A stretch of 64,000 nt of DNA from Peribacillus muralis (GCF_001439925.1 NZ_LMBV01000004.1:115768-179767), one strand, 5' to 3'; positions 1-9,023 are shown, counted from the stretch's first letter. Notes: generated from the letters alone by a model not told the origin. A program made the numbers and translations.

Positions 1-1
1 A

Positions 2-466
2 AGGCGAGTTAATGATGGCACAGCTAATTTATATATAGGGTTAAGCTATGGTGAATTTGCACTCCCTACCGAAACTTATCAAGATAAGAATAAAGAGGTC
101 TATGTAGACCTATCCACAAAAGGTGATGCAGAGTTAATTAACTTGGCGATTATAAAATTAAAGCTAGAGGACGACTTTATTAGTTATAAATTAAATAGGC
201 TAATAGTTGTATTGTTTGAATTAAATATGATTTCTGAAAAGGAATATAATAATGTGGTTTATGGAACTAATGATGAGAAAAAGATTAATTTGATTAAAAC
301 AGGATTATCATTTAGTTTGTTAGCAAGGTTGCAAAAAGATGGTCAATTAAAAAATATTAGCTTGGATGTAAATAATAATCTAGCAGTAAATGTAGAGTTT
401 TTGGATTATATGAACAGTCTAAATGGTTTTTATCGTTATGAAATGGAGAAATACCTTACTTATTAA
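2..466 (+). CDS. 3' end of an unrecognised protein, cut by the window edge
   Basis: The frame is open from base 2 to a TAA at 464-466, so the true start lies outside the window. A TTG at 143 could be read as a start, but it has no ribosome binding site and the frame continues upstream. The readable 154 residues are rich in Asn, Lys, Leu and Ile, and the codons are more AT-rich than in the core genes further right. I see no motif that identifies a family, no membrane segment and no signal peptide. It sits next to a phage-type small ORF and in front of a gene that seems to have lost its 5' end, so it probably belongs to a mobile element. Function unknown. Confidence 0.6.
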   Translation, partial: RRVNDGTANLYIGLSYGEFALPTETYQDKNKEVYVDLSTKGDAELINLAIIKLKLEDDFISYKLNRLIVVLFELNMISEKEYNNVVYGTNDEKKINLIKTGLSFSLLARLQKDGQLKNISLDVNNNLAVNVEFLDYMNSLNGFYRYEMEKYLTY

Positions 467-606
467 TATAAAATATCAATTTTATTTTACATTTTGTCCT
501 GCTAAGTTAAATTTTGTTTGTTTTACTTTCTTCTACTATTATAGAAGGAACTCAGAAAATGAGAAGAGAAGTTGAAGTAAGAAGAATACGGTAAGCATTA
601 ATAACT

Positions 607-640
607 GGCATAGCCTAACTGGCTATGTCTTATTTCTTTT
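607..640 (+). terminator. Intrinsic terminator after the truncated left-edge gene
   Basis: The arms GCATAGCC and GGCTATGT enclose a 5-base loop and are followed by a T-rich tail, TTATTTCTTTT. The 467-606 stretch before it holds no gene that I can support. Confidence 0.6.
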
Positions 641-662
641 GAAATGAAATGGTTATTTTAAA

Positions 663-678
663 TTTTTTTTTTTTTTTT
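663..678 (+). repeat. Homopolymer run of 16 T
   Basis: Sixteen consecutive T bases lie in a non-coding AT-rich stretch between the left terminator and the small phage-type ORF. Runs of this length are prone to slippage and assembly error. No function is implied. Confidence 0.9.
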
Positions 679-710
679 GATTTACACTTGACCCATCAAT
701 AGATACAAGC

Positions 711-747
711 ACCTCAGACAAAGAGTCTACATATCTTAATCTGAGGT
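711..747 (+). promoter_or_regulatory. Inverted repeat covering the ribosome binding site of the small ORF at 755
   Basis: ACCTCAGA (711-718) and TCTGAGGT (740-747) are perfect 8-base inverted arms with a 21-base loop. The right arm contains the GAGGTGAT Shine-Dalgarno sequence of the ORF starting at 755. In RNA the hairpin would bury that site, so it could set translation. That role is inferred from position only. Confidence 0.5.
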
Positions 748-754
748 GATCATC

Positions 755-883
755 ATGGAACTCAAAGTAACATTCATCAACGAACCTGATATCGAACTTA
801 TAGCTGAAGCACTAATTGAACTTTCTGATAGAACCTACAAGAAGAACTACAAAAAAGAACAACCACTAAAAAAAGCTGAGTAA
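755..883 (+). CDS. 42-residue phage/mobile-element type small protein
   Basis: An ATG at 755 follows a strong Shine-Dalgarno sequence (GAGGTGAT, 743-750) by a few bases, and the frame ends at TAA 881-883. The protein begins MELKVTFINEPDIELIAEAL and ends in a Lys-rich tail; it is acidic in the middle and has no membrane segment. From memory, similar tiny proteins with an N-terminal xVxFIxxPD pattern sit beside large serine recombinases in Bacillus prophages and integrative elements. No recombinase is visible here; it could lie left of the window. The gene has its own terminator just downstream. Confidence 0.6.
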   Translation: MELKVTFINEPDIELIAEALIELSDRTYKKNYKKEQPLKKAE

Positions 884-894
884 TTCCTCAAACG

Positions 895-930
895 ACCTGT
901 ATGCCATTTCGGTGCACAGGTTTTTTTCTT
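895..930 (+). terminator. Terminator of the 42-residue ORF
   Basis: ACCTGT and ACAGGT arms, extended inward by weaker pairs, are followed by a run of seven T (921-927). It begins 12 bases after the stop codon of the small ORF. Confidence 0.7.
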
Positions 931-966
931 TTTTCTTTAAGTATCAATACTTCTTTAACCCAATAA

Positions 967-1608
967 ATTAGAAATTTAACAGATATCAAATTTCTCGATG
1001 GTGCTTATGTGTATGAAGTGAACTATAGTGAAGGTCTTTATATCGAAAAAACGTTGCAATCGATAAATGAATATGAAGGTGAAATTCTTTATCCAAAGGA
1101 ACAAATCGATATTGAATATAAATTTTTATTAGGCGACTTAGTCCAGGTAGATGGGTATGAACAGGATTATTTCAAGATTATCGGCTATCGAACGGAAATT
1201 TGGCGCTATAAGGAAAATGCCTGGGAAGATATCATCTATGAATTATCTAGAATCTCAGATGGTGAATGGCTTGAAGCGCATGAGGAAGAATTGACGTTAA
1301 TAGCCGATGCTAAGCGTGCAGATGCGATTATTCAAAAATTAGGGCTGCTCCTTTCTAAAAAGAATAATGAGCTTGCTATCATTGCTAAACAAAACAACCC
1401 TGGTAAAGGTGAGCGAGATATGACAATGACAAAAAATGAAAAAAAGGAAATGATTGATGGGCTTTTGGATTTATATAATGATTACTGTAAGCTCTATGAG
1501 CATTTTGGCGATGATGAATATCGTCATATCATGAAAATCGCACTTGCTAAAATTGAAAAGGCGGCAGAGGAAATTTATCCAGATCATAAAAAGAAGCAAA
1601 CGAAGTGA
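967..1608 (+). pseudogene. Conserved-looking protein with missing 5' end, possibly YodN
   Basis: The frame is open from just after a TAA at 964-966 to the TGA at 1606-1608. The first possible start is GTG at 1009, which has no ribosome binding site; coding-like sequence (KFLDGAYVYEVNYSEGLY) already runs before it. The 214 readable residues are soluble and strongly charged, with a C-terminal helical section around residues 140-200. The next gene resembles YozD, and in B. subtilis yodN lies next to yozD near deoD and ctpA. From memory YodN is about 390 residues, so this could be its C-terminal half, cut off by insertion of the element to its left. The YodN assignment is inference from neighbourhood only. 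An intact, poorly initiated gene of ~199 residues is the alternative. Confidence 0.45.
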
Positions 1609-1740
1609 AGGCTTCGATACAAAATGGCATGGAATGTCCCAAAAAAAGCGGGCTTTTCCTTGTGAATGACCATTATGCCATCCCTAACTGGAATATTTGT
1701 CTCTAACCATTCATACACCTTTAATTAAGGGGGCGATGAT

Positions 1741-1911
1741 TTGCGAGAAATTGAGGTTTTTATTGATACAGAAGAGATAGCGGAATTCTTTTTTCAAGAA
1801 TTGATAAGACGGGGCTATCTTCCAACAGAAGCTGAAGTTGAAGATCTTGCTGACATCACATTCGAATATCTTCTTGAGAAATGCATAATTGATGAAGAAG
1901 TCGATGAATAG
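1741..1911 (+). CDS. yozD: YozD-family small protein
   Basis: This TTG-initiated gene of 56 residues follows a strong ribosome binding site (AAGGGGG, 1728-1734). The protein begins MREIEVFIDTEEIAEFFF and ends with a run of acidic residues. It matches my memory of B. subtilis YozD, a short acidic protein of unknown function with the pattern IDTEEIA-F ... DITFEYL-EKC-IDEE. Its position between a yodN-like gene and deoD agrees with that. A terminator follows within 60 bases. A long open frame on the opposite strand across the same DNA is a shadow. Confidence 0.75.
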   Translation: MREIEVFIDTEEIAEFFFQELIRRGYLPTEAEVEDLADITFEYLLEKCIIDEEVDE

Positions 1912-1968
1912 CCTGGTCATTAGAGGCTAAGAAGCTTCCTTTCCCTTAATTAAAAAAACATTTAAAAG

Positions 1969-1990
1969 ACGGCGGACCTCCGCCGTTTTG
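1969..1990 (+). terminator. Intrinsic terminator after yozD
   Basis: A perfect 8-base stem, ACGGCGGA / TCCGCCGT, with a two-base loop is followed by TTTG and preceded by AAAAG. The near-symmetry could also let it stop transcription from the other side. Confidence 0.75.
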
Positions 1991-2077
1991 TTTGCAGTGG
2001 ATGAGTGGGATTCACATGCCTTGATAATGTTCGTAAGTCTCCTTAACTTTTCACGGGTTTGAATAAGGATCGATTTT

Positions 2078-2138
2078 CCTAACTTGTGGTTGATATGGTA
2101 TAGTTGTTTTTGAATATCATTTCAACCACAAGTTTAGG
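2078..2138 (+). promoter_or_regulatory. Long inverted repeat in the deoD leader, overlapping the ribosome binding site
   Basis: CCTAACTTGTGGTTGA (2078-2093) and TCAACCACAAGTTTAGG (2122-2138) pair over 16 positions with a single one-base bulge. The right arm ends in the AGGAGG Shine-Dalgarno sequence (2136-2141) of deoD, so the stem would hide it; as DNA it could be a dimeric regulator's operator. No T run follows, so it is not a normal terminator. The regulator or ligand is unknown. Confidence 0.55.
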
Positions 2139-2151
2139 AGGACATAGTTAA

Positions 2152-2856
2152 ATGAGCGTACATATTGGTGCAAAAGAAAATGAAATTGCGGAAACGGTCT
2201 TACTTCCTGGAGACCCATTGCGTGCAAAATATATTGCTGAAACATTTTTAGAGGATGCCAAGCTTTACAATGAAGTACGAAACATGTTTGGATATACAGG
2301 TACTTATAAAGGAAAACGCATTTCTGTCCAAGGTACAGGTATGGGTGTCCCATCCATTTCAATCTATGTGAATGAATTGATGAATAGCTATAATGTCCAG
2401 AAGCTGATTCGTGTCGGGACTGCTGGGGCCATCCAAAAGGATGTAAAGGTCAGGGATGTAATCCTTGCAATGAGCGCATCAACCGACTCGCAAATGAACC
2501 GCATGACCTTCGGTGGAGTAGACTTTGCCCCGACTGCTGATTTCGATTTATTAAGAAAAGCTTATGACGCAGGTACGGCTAAAGGATTGCAATTGAAGGT
2601 CGGCAATGTATTTACTGCAGATCAGTTTTATAACGATAATAGTGAATTGGAAAAATGGGCAAAATACCAAATATTAGCGATAGAAATGGAGTCAGCTGCC
2701 TTATATACCCTTGCAGCTAAATTCGGGCGCCAAGCTTTATCGGTATTGACCATTTCCGATCACATTTTAACTGGTGAGGAAACGTCGTCAGAGGAGCGTC
2801 AGTCAACATTTAACGAAATGGTCGAGGTGGCCCTGGAAGCAGCTATACAAGACTGA
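2152..2856 (+). CDS. deoD: Purine nucleoside phosphorylase, DeoD type
   Basis: This 234-residue cytoplasmic enzyme cleaves purine (deoxy)nucleosides with phosphate to give free base and (deoxy)ribose-1-phosphate. It has the full length expected for the hexameric DeoD family. Recognisable parts are [10 protein letters not shown] near residue 20 (phosphate binding), GTGMGVPS near 62, RVGTAGA near 87 and the nucleoside-binding EMES at about residue 179, followed by SDH near 204. The start has a strong AGGAGG eleven bases upstream. It is transcribed alone; a 16-base inverted repeat covers its ribosome binding site. Confidence 0.95.
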   Translation: MSVHIGAKENEIAETVLLPGDPLRAKYIAETFLEDAKLYNEVRNMFGYTGTYKGKRISVQGTGMGVPSISIYVNELMNSYNVQKLIRVGTAGAIQKDVKVRDVILAMSASTDSQMNRMTFGGVDFAPTADFDLLRKAYDAGTAKGLQLKVGNVFTADQFYNDNSELEKWAKYQILAIEMESAALYTLAAKFGRQALSVLTISDHILTGEETSSEERQSTFNEMVEVALEAAIQD

Positions 2857-3138
2857 TAATTCGAAAATGATAATCTGGCGGGTAGCCAGGAATAAATGCT
2901 GCTGTATAAATGCAGGATCGGATATAATCCCATTTATTCGAGGGTATCCGCATTTTTCAATGTAACGAATAATCGGCTAAGAGGGCAGGTTTCTCCTATA
3001 TTTGAGAGCGCTTAAAAAATATACATATATATAAATTGTTATTTTTGATAACTATTATTTTTCGATTAACATCAAAGCTGATAAAATGGAAACTAATCGT
3101 TAATATTTGTCATGAAGAATGAAAGTGGTGAAGCATCA

Positions 3139-4599
3139 GTGGAAGAAGAAAATCAGGAACAGCCCAAAGAGGCAGGGAAATTCATTAAAATAAAGAAGTT
3201 TACGTTCATTATGGGGATTTTCTTACTCATATTCCTAACCGCAGGGATTACGACAATAGCTTTGATCTTTGGAGATGATAAAGTAGATCCAACGGTACAG
3301 GATAAACATTCGCAATTCGAAAAACTGTTTTCTACATACGATACGATAAAGGATAATTACTACAAAGACATCGATGAAGACAAGCTGGTTGACGGTGCCA
3401 TTAATGGCATGATTAAATCCCTGGATGATCCATACTCCGCTTATATGGATAAAAAGGAAGCATCGAGTTTTCATGAGAGCATTTCCTCATCCTTCGAAGG
3501 TATCGGTGCGGAGATACAAGAGCAGGATGGACACATAATGGTCGTCTCCCCGATAAAAGGATCTCCTGCAGAAAAAGCGGGGATAAAACCGAATGATATC
3601 GTCTTAAGTGTGGATGGAAAAAGCGTAAAAGGGCTAAGTTCTTCTGAAGCTGTCCTGAAGATCAGGGGCGAAAAAGGAACGAAAGTTAATTTAACCATCT
3701 CAAGAGCAGGTGAGACGGACCCGATTGATTTCACGATTAAACGTGACACGATTCCAATCGAAACTGTTTATGCCGAAATGCTTGACGATGGTGTCGCAAA
3801 AATTCAAGTGACCAGCTTTTCCGAACATACGGTGGAAGAGTTGAAAACGTCGCTTGAAGAAATGTCGAAGAAGGATATGAATGGTCTCGTTCTGGATTTA
3901 CGAGGAAACCCAGGGGGACTGCTTGACCAAGCGATAGATATGGCAAGTCTGTTCATACCGAACGGGGAAGTGGTTCTTCAAGTTGAGAACCGCAATGGAA
4001 ATAAAGAAGTGTATAAATCGAACAATGATGGTGCGTTGAAGAAGGTCCCGGTAGTTGTGTTAATCGATGATGGCAGTGCAAGTGCATCTGAAATCGTCGC
4101 GGCAGCTGTCCGTGAATCTGCCGACATTCCTTTGGTTGGGGTTAAATCGTTTGGTAAAGGAACTGTACAGACTGCCGAAGACTTCGATGATGGCTCTAAC
4201 TTTAAATACACAGCAGCTAAATGGTTGACTCCTGAAGGCAATTGGATCCATAAAAAAGGGATCAAGCCTGATATTGAGGTGAAGCTTCCTGATTATGCCA
4301 GCCTTCCGTACATCTCGCCGGATAAGGAATTGAAAGAATCAGATTCCTCCAATGAAGTGAAAGCGGCAGAAAAGATGCTGAAGGAAGCAGGCCAAGATCC
4401 AGGCAAGATAGACGGATTCTTTGATGAAGAAACCACGAATGCAGTCAAAGCATTCCAAAGGGATCAAAAAATCAAAGAAACTGGGATCATTAAAGATGAT
4501 ACAACTGTGAAATTGATGGAGGCTATCCGAGATAAAATCCTGAAAAACGATACACAATTGAAAAAAGCGGTAGAGGTAGTAAAGAAAGAAATCAAGTAA
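3139..4599 (+). CDS. ctpA: Carboxy-terminal processing protease, S41 family with peptidoglycan-binding domain
   Basis: Membrane-anchored tail-specific serine protease acting outside the cell. Order of parts, numbered from the upstream ATG at 3112: acidic/charged N-terminus, one membrane segment (about 34-54), S41 cap region, PDZ domain (about 120-205), catalytic domain with SASASE (Ser near 324) and GKGT (Lys 349, Gln 353), and a C-terminal peptidoglycan-binding repeat (about 410-475). I chose GTG 3139 because AAAGTGGTGA lies 8 bases upstream; the ATG at 3112 has no ribosome binding site but would add only nine residues. B. subtilis ctpA is also a near neighbour of deoD, which supports CtpA over the paralogue CtpB. 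A terminator follows. Confidence 0.88.
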   Translation: MEEENQEQPKEAGKFIKIKKFTFIMGIFLLIFLTAGITTIALIFGDDKVDPTVQDKHSQFEKLFSTYDTIKDNYYKDIDEDKLVDGAINGMIKSLDDPYSAYMDKKEASSFHESISSSFEGIGAEIQEQDGHIMVVSPIKGSPAEKAGIKPNDIVLSVDGKSVKGLSSSEAVLKIRGEKGTKVNLTISRAGETDPIDFTIKRDTIPIETVYAEMLDDGVAKIQVTSFSEHTVEELKTSLEEMSKKDMNGLVLDLRGNPGGLLDQAIDMASLFIPNGEVVLQVENRNGNKEVYKSNNDGALKKVPVVVLIDDGSASASEIVAAAVRESADIPLVGVKSFGKGTVQTAEDFDDGSNFKYTAAKWLTPEGNWIHKKGIKPDIEVKLPDYASLPYISPDKELKESDSSNEVKAAEKMLKEAGQDPGKIDGFFDEETTNAVKAFQRDQKIKETGIIKDDTTVKLMEAIRDKILKNDTQLKKAVEVVKKEIK

Positions 4600-4663
4600 A
4601 CGTAAGAAGCCTGTCAGTAAATTGTATCCTTCAAAGGACATTTTAAAAAGAGACAACTTGAAA

Positions 4664-4703
4664 GAGATGCTGTCTGCATTTTGCAGGCGGCATCTTTTTT
4701 TTA
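4664..4703 (+). terminator. Intrinsic terminator after ctpA
   Basis: A 13-14 base stem, AGATGCTGTCTGCA against TGCAGGCGGCATCT with G-U pairs, is followed by eight T. Confidence 0.85.
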
Positions 4704-4754
4704 TTTTACAGTCTTGGATGTGCCTCCGGTTTTGGCGAACTGTACTTGGTCCGT

Positions 4755-4890
4755 TTCATTTCACTGCAGGTGCTTAGCTTTCCAGAGGGCGGTCCTTGAA
4801 CCTCATCGGCTTTCAGCCTACGGGGTCTCAAGTAGACACGCATTTCCCTTAGGAGTCTCGCCGCCTTGCGTTCCATTCCACTTTGCGTGA
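4755..4890 (-). repeat. Dispersed intergenic repeat, copy 1
   Basis: A ~135-bp copy of a repeat found seven times in this window, all between genes. Recognisable blocks on the minus strand are GGAATGGAACGCAAGG, GCGAGACTCCT, the CTACTTGAGACCCCGTAGGC region, and GCGGTCC-like and CACTGCAGTG-like blocks at the far end. It contains no credible gene; open frames through it are chance. It lies directly beside an IS3 remnant. Confidence 0.75.
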
Positions 4891-4939
4891 AAACGAAGAT
4901 GGAATCCTGATTGTCCCCAGTTTTGGAGTATATGCACTT

Positions 4940-5540
4940 TGCTCTGTCATTAAAAAACTAGACAGTTTTCTTTCAAATGCTTATTCCATTAAACCAGTTC
5001 ACATAATTAAATAGTTCGTTCTTTAAGTCGGATACGAACGACTTGAAATGGTGTTTTTTTTACTAAGTTTGTCTTAATAATTTTACATGTTGGTTCCGCT
5101 ATCGCATTCTCATAGGAGTAGCCTTTCATATTTAAAGAACGCTTAACTCTTCGTAATAATTCGTGCTTCTTGGAATCTTAAGGACGTTGCACGTTGCTGA
5201 CCCGAGTATTTGTGAGCATTGTTACCCTTCACATTTATCAATCTTTATTCTACCTGCTTATTTATCTTCATTACCTAGGCTAACTCGACTTGATCAGGCG
5301 TTATTTGGTTTTTTTCTTTAAACGAATCTGCGTTGCGTTGTTGACTAAACCATTTCCCAGTATTGAGGAAGTCAGGTCGTATTCTCTGATAATGTCTTTC
5401 CGTAGCTTTCCATTTGTTCTTTGAATTCTTAAAAGAATGTCTACGCTCTCGTTTAGTCAATTTCCTTATTTCGTAGTTTTTGTTAAATATACCGACCTTA
5501 AAATAATTGTCTAACTTAGGGAGCCAATTCAATGTAATCC
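4940..5540 (-). mobile_element. Decayed IS3-family (IS150-type) insertion sequence
   Basis: Read on the minus strand, 5532 to 5275 encodes a damaged OrfA ending in QQRNADSFKEKNQITPDQVE, where the IS3 OrfA pattern NTGSFKEKDN-TPE is recognisable. It is followed by a broken start of OrfB (NAHKYS ... CNVLKIPRS, about 5250-5165), which jumps through a deletion to the OrfB C-terminus (KGYSYENAIAEPTCKIIKTN, about 5120-5050). Frameshifts, stops and the loss of the catalytic core show it is inactive. Terminal repeats could not be placed with confidence. The 4600-5693 gap holds this, the repeat copy and the ctpA terminator, and no intact gene. Confidence 0.7.
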
Positions 5541-5693
5541 CTTAAAAATCCTTATACGATTGAGACACACACAAGCTTTATTTTAATGCAGAGTTGATTG
5601 GAGCAGAAAGGGAGTGACGGAATATTTGTAATTGAATGCATAATAATCCATTAAAAGGTAAAAATAGAATTAATTTTCCGACGAGGTGAGGTA

Positions 5694-6581
5694 ATGAAAG
5701 AAAAGGTACTGTACATATATCTAGTGATCATGATACTGGCAGGATGCACCTATGCCCCTTTACCGAAACAAAATGGAAATGCAGGCACGGAAAAAAACTT
5801 AACCAATGAAAGAATCCATGACAGCGTGAAGACATTTTTATTAATTGGCGTCGATTCCAGGGGGGAGAAAAAATCCCGATCGGATGCGATCATGTTGGCG
5901 AGATACTTTCCTGAACAAGGAAAACTGAAACTTGCTTCAATCATGCGTGACAGCTATGTTAAAATCCCAGGTGATCACCCTCGATACAATAAGATAAATG
6001 CAGCCTATTACTATGGCGGAAAGGAATTGCTCAAGAAAACGATCCATGAAAACTTTGGTGTACAAGTCGACCATGTAGCTGTGATAGATTTCCATGGATT
6101 TGTAAAAATGGTGGACTTGCTTGCCCCTGAGGGGGTCGTGGTGGATGTCGATCAGAAAATCATAGATGATATGAGCATCCAAGCAAGCATTGGTAAAAAT
6201 GTATTGCATGGTGAGGAGATATTGAAATATGTCCGCTTTAGGCATGACGATGAAAGTGATTTCGGAAGGGTGGACAGGCAGCAAGAGATATTGCTTCAAT
6301 TAAAAAACGGATTCATCAATCAAATCTCGTCCTTTGAAGGAGTGGTAGCCCTTCCAAGCATGATCGAACAAGGCCTCTCCTATTTAGATACTGATATTGG
6401 GCTGAAAACGATATTGGAAATGGGCCCAAAAGCCGTCTTTCATGCACCGGACACCGTCGAAACGATGAGAATTCCTGTCGAAGGAAGCTTTAAAGATGAA
6501 GAATATCCAGAAATCGGGGCTGTGTTGGAGATGGATGATACGAAAAATAAGAAGGCGCTCCAAGAATTCTTTTCAAACTAG
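5694..6581 (+). CDS. LytR-CpsA-Psr (LCP) family protein with lipoprotein signal
   Basis: LCP enzymes attach wall teichoic acid or other polymers from undecaprenyl carriers to peptidoglycan on the outer face of the membrane. Family marks are LLIGVDSRGEKKSRSDAIML (residues about 49-68), SIMRDSYV with the conserved Arg near 84, NKINAAYYYGG near 101, and RFRHDD-DFGRVDRQQE near 181-197, which carries the phosphate-binding arginines. At 295 residues the length is normal. The N-terminus is unusual: a short hydrophobic stretch ends in LAGC at Cys18, a lipobox, whereas typical LCP proteins keep an uncleaved membrane helix. The start has GAGGTGAGG just upstream. It is monocistronic, with a shared terminator downstream. 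Confidence 0.85.
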   Translation: MKEKVLYIYLVIMILAGCTYAPLPKQNGNAGTEKNLTNERIHDSVKTFLLIGVDSRGEKKSRSDAIMLARYFPEQGKLKLASIMRDSYVKIPGDHPRYNKINAAYYYGGKELLKKTIHENFGVQVDHVAVIDFHGFVKMVDLLAPEGVVVDVDQKIIDDMSIQASIGKNVLHGEEILKYVRFRHDDESDFGRVDRQQEILLQLKNGFINQISSFEGVVALPSMIEQGLSYLDTDIGLKTILEMGPKAVFHAPDTVETMRIPVEGSFKDEEYPEIGAVLEMDDTKNKKALQEFFSN

Positions 6582-6668
6582 CATGGGGGAAGACTCTAAC
6601 TGATGAAAACCAGCAATCTAGAATGAATTATATAATAAACCTCGTTAGAATAAATAATAAAATATAAA

Positions 6669-6706
6669 AAAACGAGAATGGATTTGAAATCCATCTCGTT
6701 TTTTTA
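6669..6706. terminator. Bidirectional terminator between the LCP gene and mtnA
   Basis: AAAACGAGAATGGATT and AATCCATCTCGTTTTTTT form a long stem with A and T runs on both sides, serving the two converging genes. Confidence 0.85.
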
Positions 6707-6730
6707 GTCACCATTTAAATGAAAGAAATC

Positions 6731-7777
6731 TCATTTCACGAAATTTGGGATGTTATGAGCAAAACCTGGTGTAATGATACCGTTTTCGGTGATGATGCTA
6801 GTAATGAGATGATGAGGCGTAACGTCAAAGGCAGGATTGAATGTGTTCACGTTTTCCGGGGCGACCCTAACTCCTTGTATGTACGTGATTTCTGCTCCAT
6901 CTCGTTCTTCAATCGGAATGGATGCACCTGATTCAAGAGTAAGGTCAAATGTGGTTGATGGTGCAGCCACATAAAAAGGAATCCCATAATGCTTCGCTAA
7001 GATGGCCAAGCCCAATGTCCCAATTTTATTGGCTGTATCTCCATTAGCGGCAATCCTATCTGCTCCAACTATAATTCCGTTGATTTGTTTCTGCTGAATC
7101 GTATGGGCAGCCATATTATCAGAAATTAAGGTGACATCAACCCCCGCTTGCATCAATTCCCACGCTGTCAAACGCGCCCCTTGCAGCACAGGCCTTGTTT
7201 CACATGCGTACACTTTCAACGGAAAGTCCCTTTCTTTAGCTAAGTGAAAGGGAGCCAAGGCTGTGCCATACCGCGCAGTGGCAATTCCCCCAGCATTACA
7301 ATGCGTTAGAAGGGAATCTCCTTTGGAGAAAAGGGATAATCCATGTTCGCCGATTTTCCTGCACATTTCTTCATCTTGGGCAAAGATGGCTTTTGCCTCC
7401 AACTCAAGTGCTTCTTTGGCAGTGGCAATGCTTTGGGCCGCCAGCAAAATGTTTTCCATTCTCTTTAGGGCCCAAAACAGATTGACTGCAGTGGGTCGTG
7501 AAGAGGCGAGCTTTTCGATATGCCTCTTTACGTTTTTTTTGAATTCCCCTAAATCTGTGGAAGTTTCTTGTTTGGCCCCTAGTGCTACCCCAAATGCTGC
7601 AGTCAGTCCAATTGCTGGTGCACCGCGAACTTTCAATGTCAAAATGCTGTCATATACATCATCAACTGAATGAAGTTCAATGAATTCAGTGATGGCAGGA
7701 AGGGCTTGTTGATTCAATAATGTGATATGGGAATTATCCCATTGTACGGAATATGGTAAAACTGCTGTGGTCGTCAT
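6731..7777 (-). CDS. mtnA: S-methyl-5-thioribose-1-phosphate isomerase
   Basis: Methionine salvage enzyme: converts methylthioribose-1-phosphate to methylthioribulose-1-phosphate in the cytoplasm. The 348-residue protein has full family length and belongs to the eIF2B-related isomerases. RGAPAIG near 51-57, HCNAGG with the catalytic Cys160, and [10 protein letters not shown] with Asp240 are all present at the positions expected for the B. subtilis enzyme. It follows mtnK by 14 bases on the same strand, with GGAGACC upstream of its ATG, so the two form one operon under the SAM-I riboswitch at 9024-9225. Confidence 0.96.
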   Translation of the reverse strand: MTTTAVLPYSVQWDNSHITLLNQQALPAITEFIELHSVDDVYDSILTLKVRGAPAIGLTAAFGVALGAKQETSTDLGEFKKNVKRHIEKLASSRPTAVNLFWALKRMENILLAAQSIATAKEALELEAKAIFAQDEEMCRKIGEHGLSLFSKGDSLLTHCNAGGIATARYGTALAPFHLAKERDFPLKVYACETRPVLQGARLTAWELMQAGVDVTLISDNMAAHTIQQKQINGIIVGADRIAANGDTANKIGTLGLAILAKHYGIPFYVAAPSTTFDLTLESGASIPIEERDGAEITYIQGVRVAPENVNTFNPAFDVTPHHLITSIITENGIITPGFAHNIPNFVK

Positions 7778-7791
7778 GTGCAGGTCTCCTT

Positions 7792-8994
7792 TTATAAAGG
7801 GGAATAAGAAGTCAGCGTTTGTTGCTTTACCAATTCAATGACCGCTGGTACATCTAATTCTTCCCGTTTTTTGATTAACGAAGCACCGAGCTTTAATGTG
7901 GTCGTTTTGGCCGTGATTTTCGTTTCTTTATCTTGCAAAACATTTAGATCAGCAACATGAGATAGACCGATCGTTCTCCGAATTAGTTCACAGCCGGCAA
8001 AGCCGAATGCATCTTTTTTGAATTTTGTCAGTAAATAAGGCAGATAACCTTTCACATGGCGGAATGGACTTTTATTTTGACCTTCCCATAATCCTGTATA
8101 AGTTTCTTCAAAGGCATACCAAAATTCATGAAGATGTGTGAAAATCTCTTCTTTCCCAGCTCTATCACGTGTGACAGCCTGAAAGAGGAGGTTGGCGGTG
8201 TATTGACCAAGGTCAAAACCAACGGGTCCATAAAAAGCAAATTCCGGATCAATGACTTTTGTTTCTGTTTCACTTGCAAAAATACTTCCTGTATGTAAAT
8301 CTCCATGAAGCAAGGCTTCCTGCTCGGTTTCAAAGCTTTGTTTCAGCTTAGCCACTTCGAGTATCACTTCTTGGTCATTCCAAATTTTATTGGCGGCATC
8401 CGTCAGTTCCACCTCGAAGTCACCCGGCAGCTCCTCAAAAAATGGATCCGTGAAAATAAAGACCTCAGTGATTTTACATAGTTCCGGATTCGTGAAGTGT
8501 CGGGCCACTTCTTTTTTCACTGAAGGCTCCAAGTGATAGTCGGAAGTGTAAAATGCCGTCTTCGCGACATACTCTCCAATATGTTGCGAAAGCAATGGAA
8601 ACGAATCACCATCAATTAATCCACTTCTTACAATCTTCAAGTGTGACAAGTCTTCCATGATCGTGATGGCTAGTCGCTCATCCGAATAATAGACTTGCGG
8701 TACGAATTCGGGGCAATAGCTCCGGAAATGGATAAGGGCATTCGCTTCGATGGCAGCTCTTTTTAACGTCAGCGGCCAGCTTTCGCCAAGTACCTTGGCA
8801 TAAGGGACCGCTTGTTTGATTATAATCCCTTTATTGGTGTCCGTTTCTGTAATATGAAACACATAATTCAAGTTTCCATCGCCGATTTCTTTACAGTTTA
8901 AACGAGCAGCTGAATTGATTAACCCAAGTTTTTTTGCAAGGGTTATAGCTGTTTCAGTTGTCAATCTTTTAAAATTCGAATGATTTTGAGTCAT
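7792..8994 (-). CDS. mtnK: Methylthioribose kinase
   Basis: Phosphorylates 5-methylthioribose to the 1-phosphate, the first step after nucleoside cleavage in methionine salvage. It has an aminoglycoside-phosphotransferase-like fold: a nucleotide-binding N-lobe with NLNYVFHI, the catalytic [12 protein letters not shown] loop near residue 228 and the metal-binding DPEFAFYGP near 250. I chose the ATG at 8994, the second of two adjacent ATG codons, because GGAGGGG ends 7 bases upstream; the ATG at 9015 overlaps that site and has none of its own. It is the first gene of the riboswitch-controlled mtnK-mtnA operon. Confidence 0.95.
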   Translation of the reverse strand: MTQNHSNFKRLTTETAITLAKKLGLINSAARLNCKEIGDGNLNYVFHITETDTNKGIIIKQAVPYAKVLGESWPLTLKRAAIEANALIHFRSYCPEFVPQVYYSDERLAITIMEDLSHLKIVRSGLIDGDSFPLLSQHIGEYVAKTAFYTSDYHLEPSVKKEVARHFTNPELCKITEVFIFTDPFFEELPGDFEVELTDAANKIWNDQEVILEVAKLKQSFETEQEALLHGDLHTGSIFASETETKVIDPEFAFYGPVGFDLGQYTANLLFQAVTRDRAGKEEIFTHLHEFWYAFEETYTGLWEGQNKSPFRHVKGYLPYLLTKFKKDAFGFAGCELIRRTIGLSHVADLNVLQDKETKITAKTTTLKLGASLIKKREELDVPAVIELVKQQTLTSYSPL

Positions 8995-9023
8995 CATTTT
9001 CCCCTCCACATGCAAAATTAAAA

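Noticed and set aside
2117..2362. An open frame antisense to the start of deoD
   Set aside because: Shadow of deoD; no ribosome binding site.
2874..2891. Hairpin CTGGC/GCCAG after deoD as a terminator
   Set aside because: The stem is only five bases and is not followed by T residues.
4681..4890. A 69-codon open frame over repeat copy 1
   Set aside because: It lies within a terminator and the dispersed repeat; related frames in other copies are not conserved.
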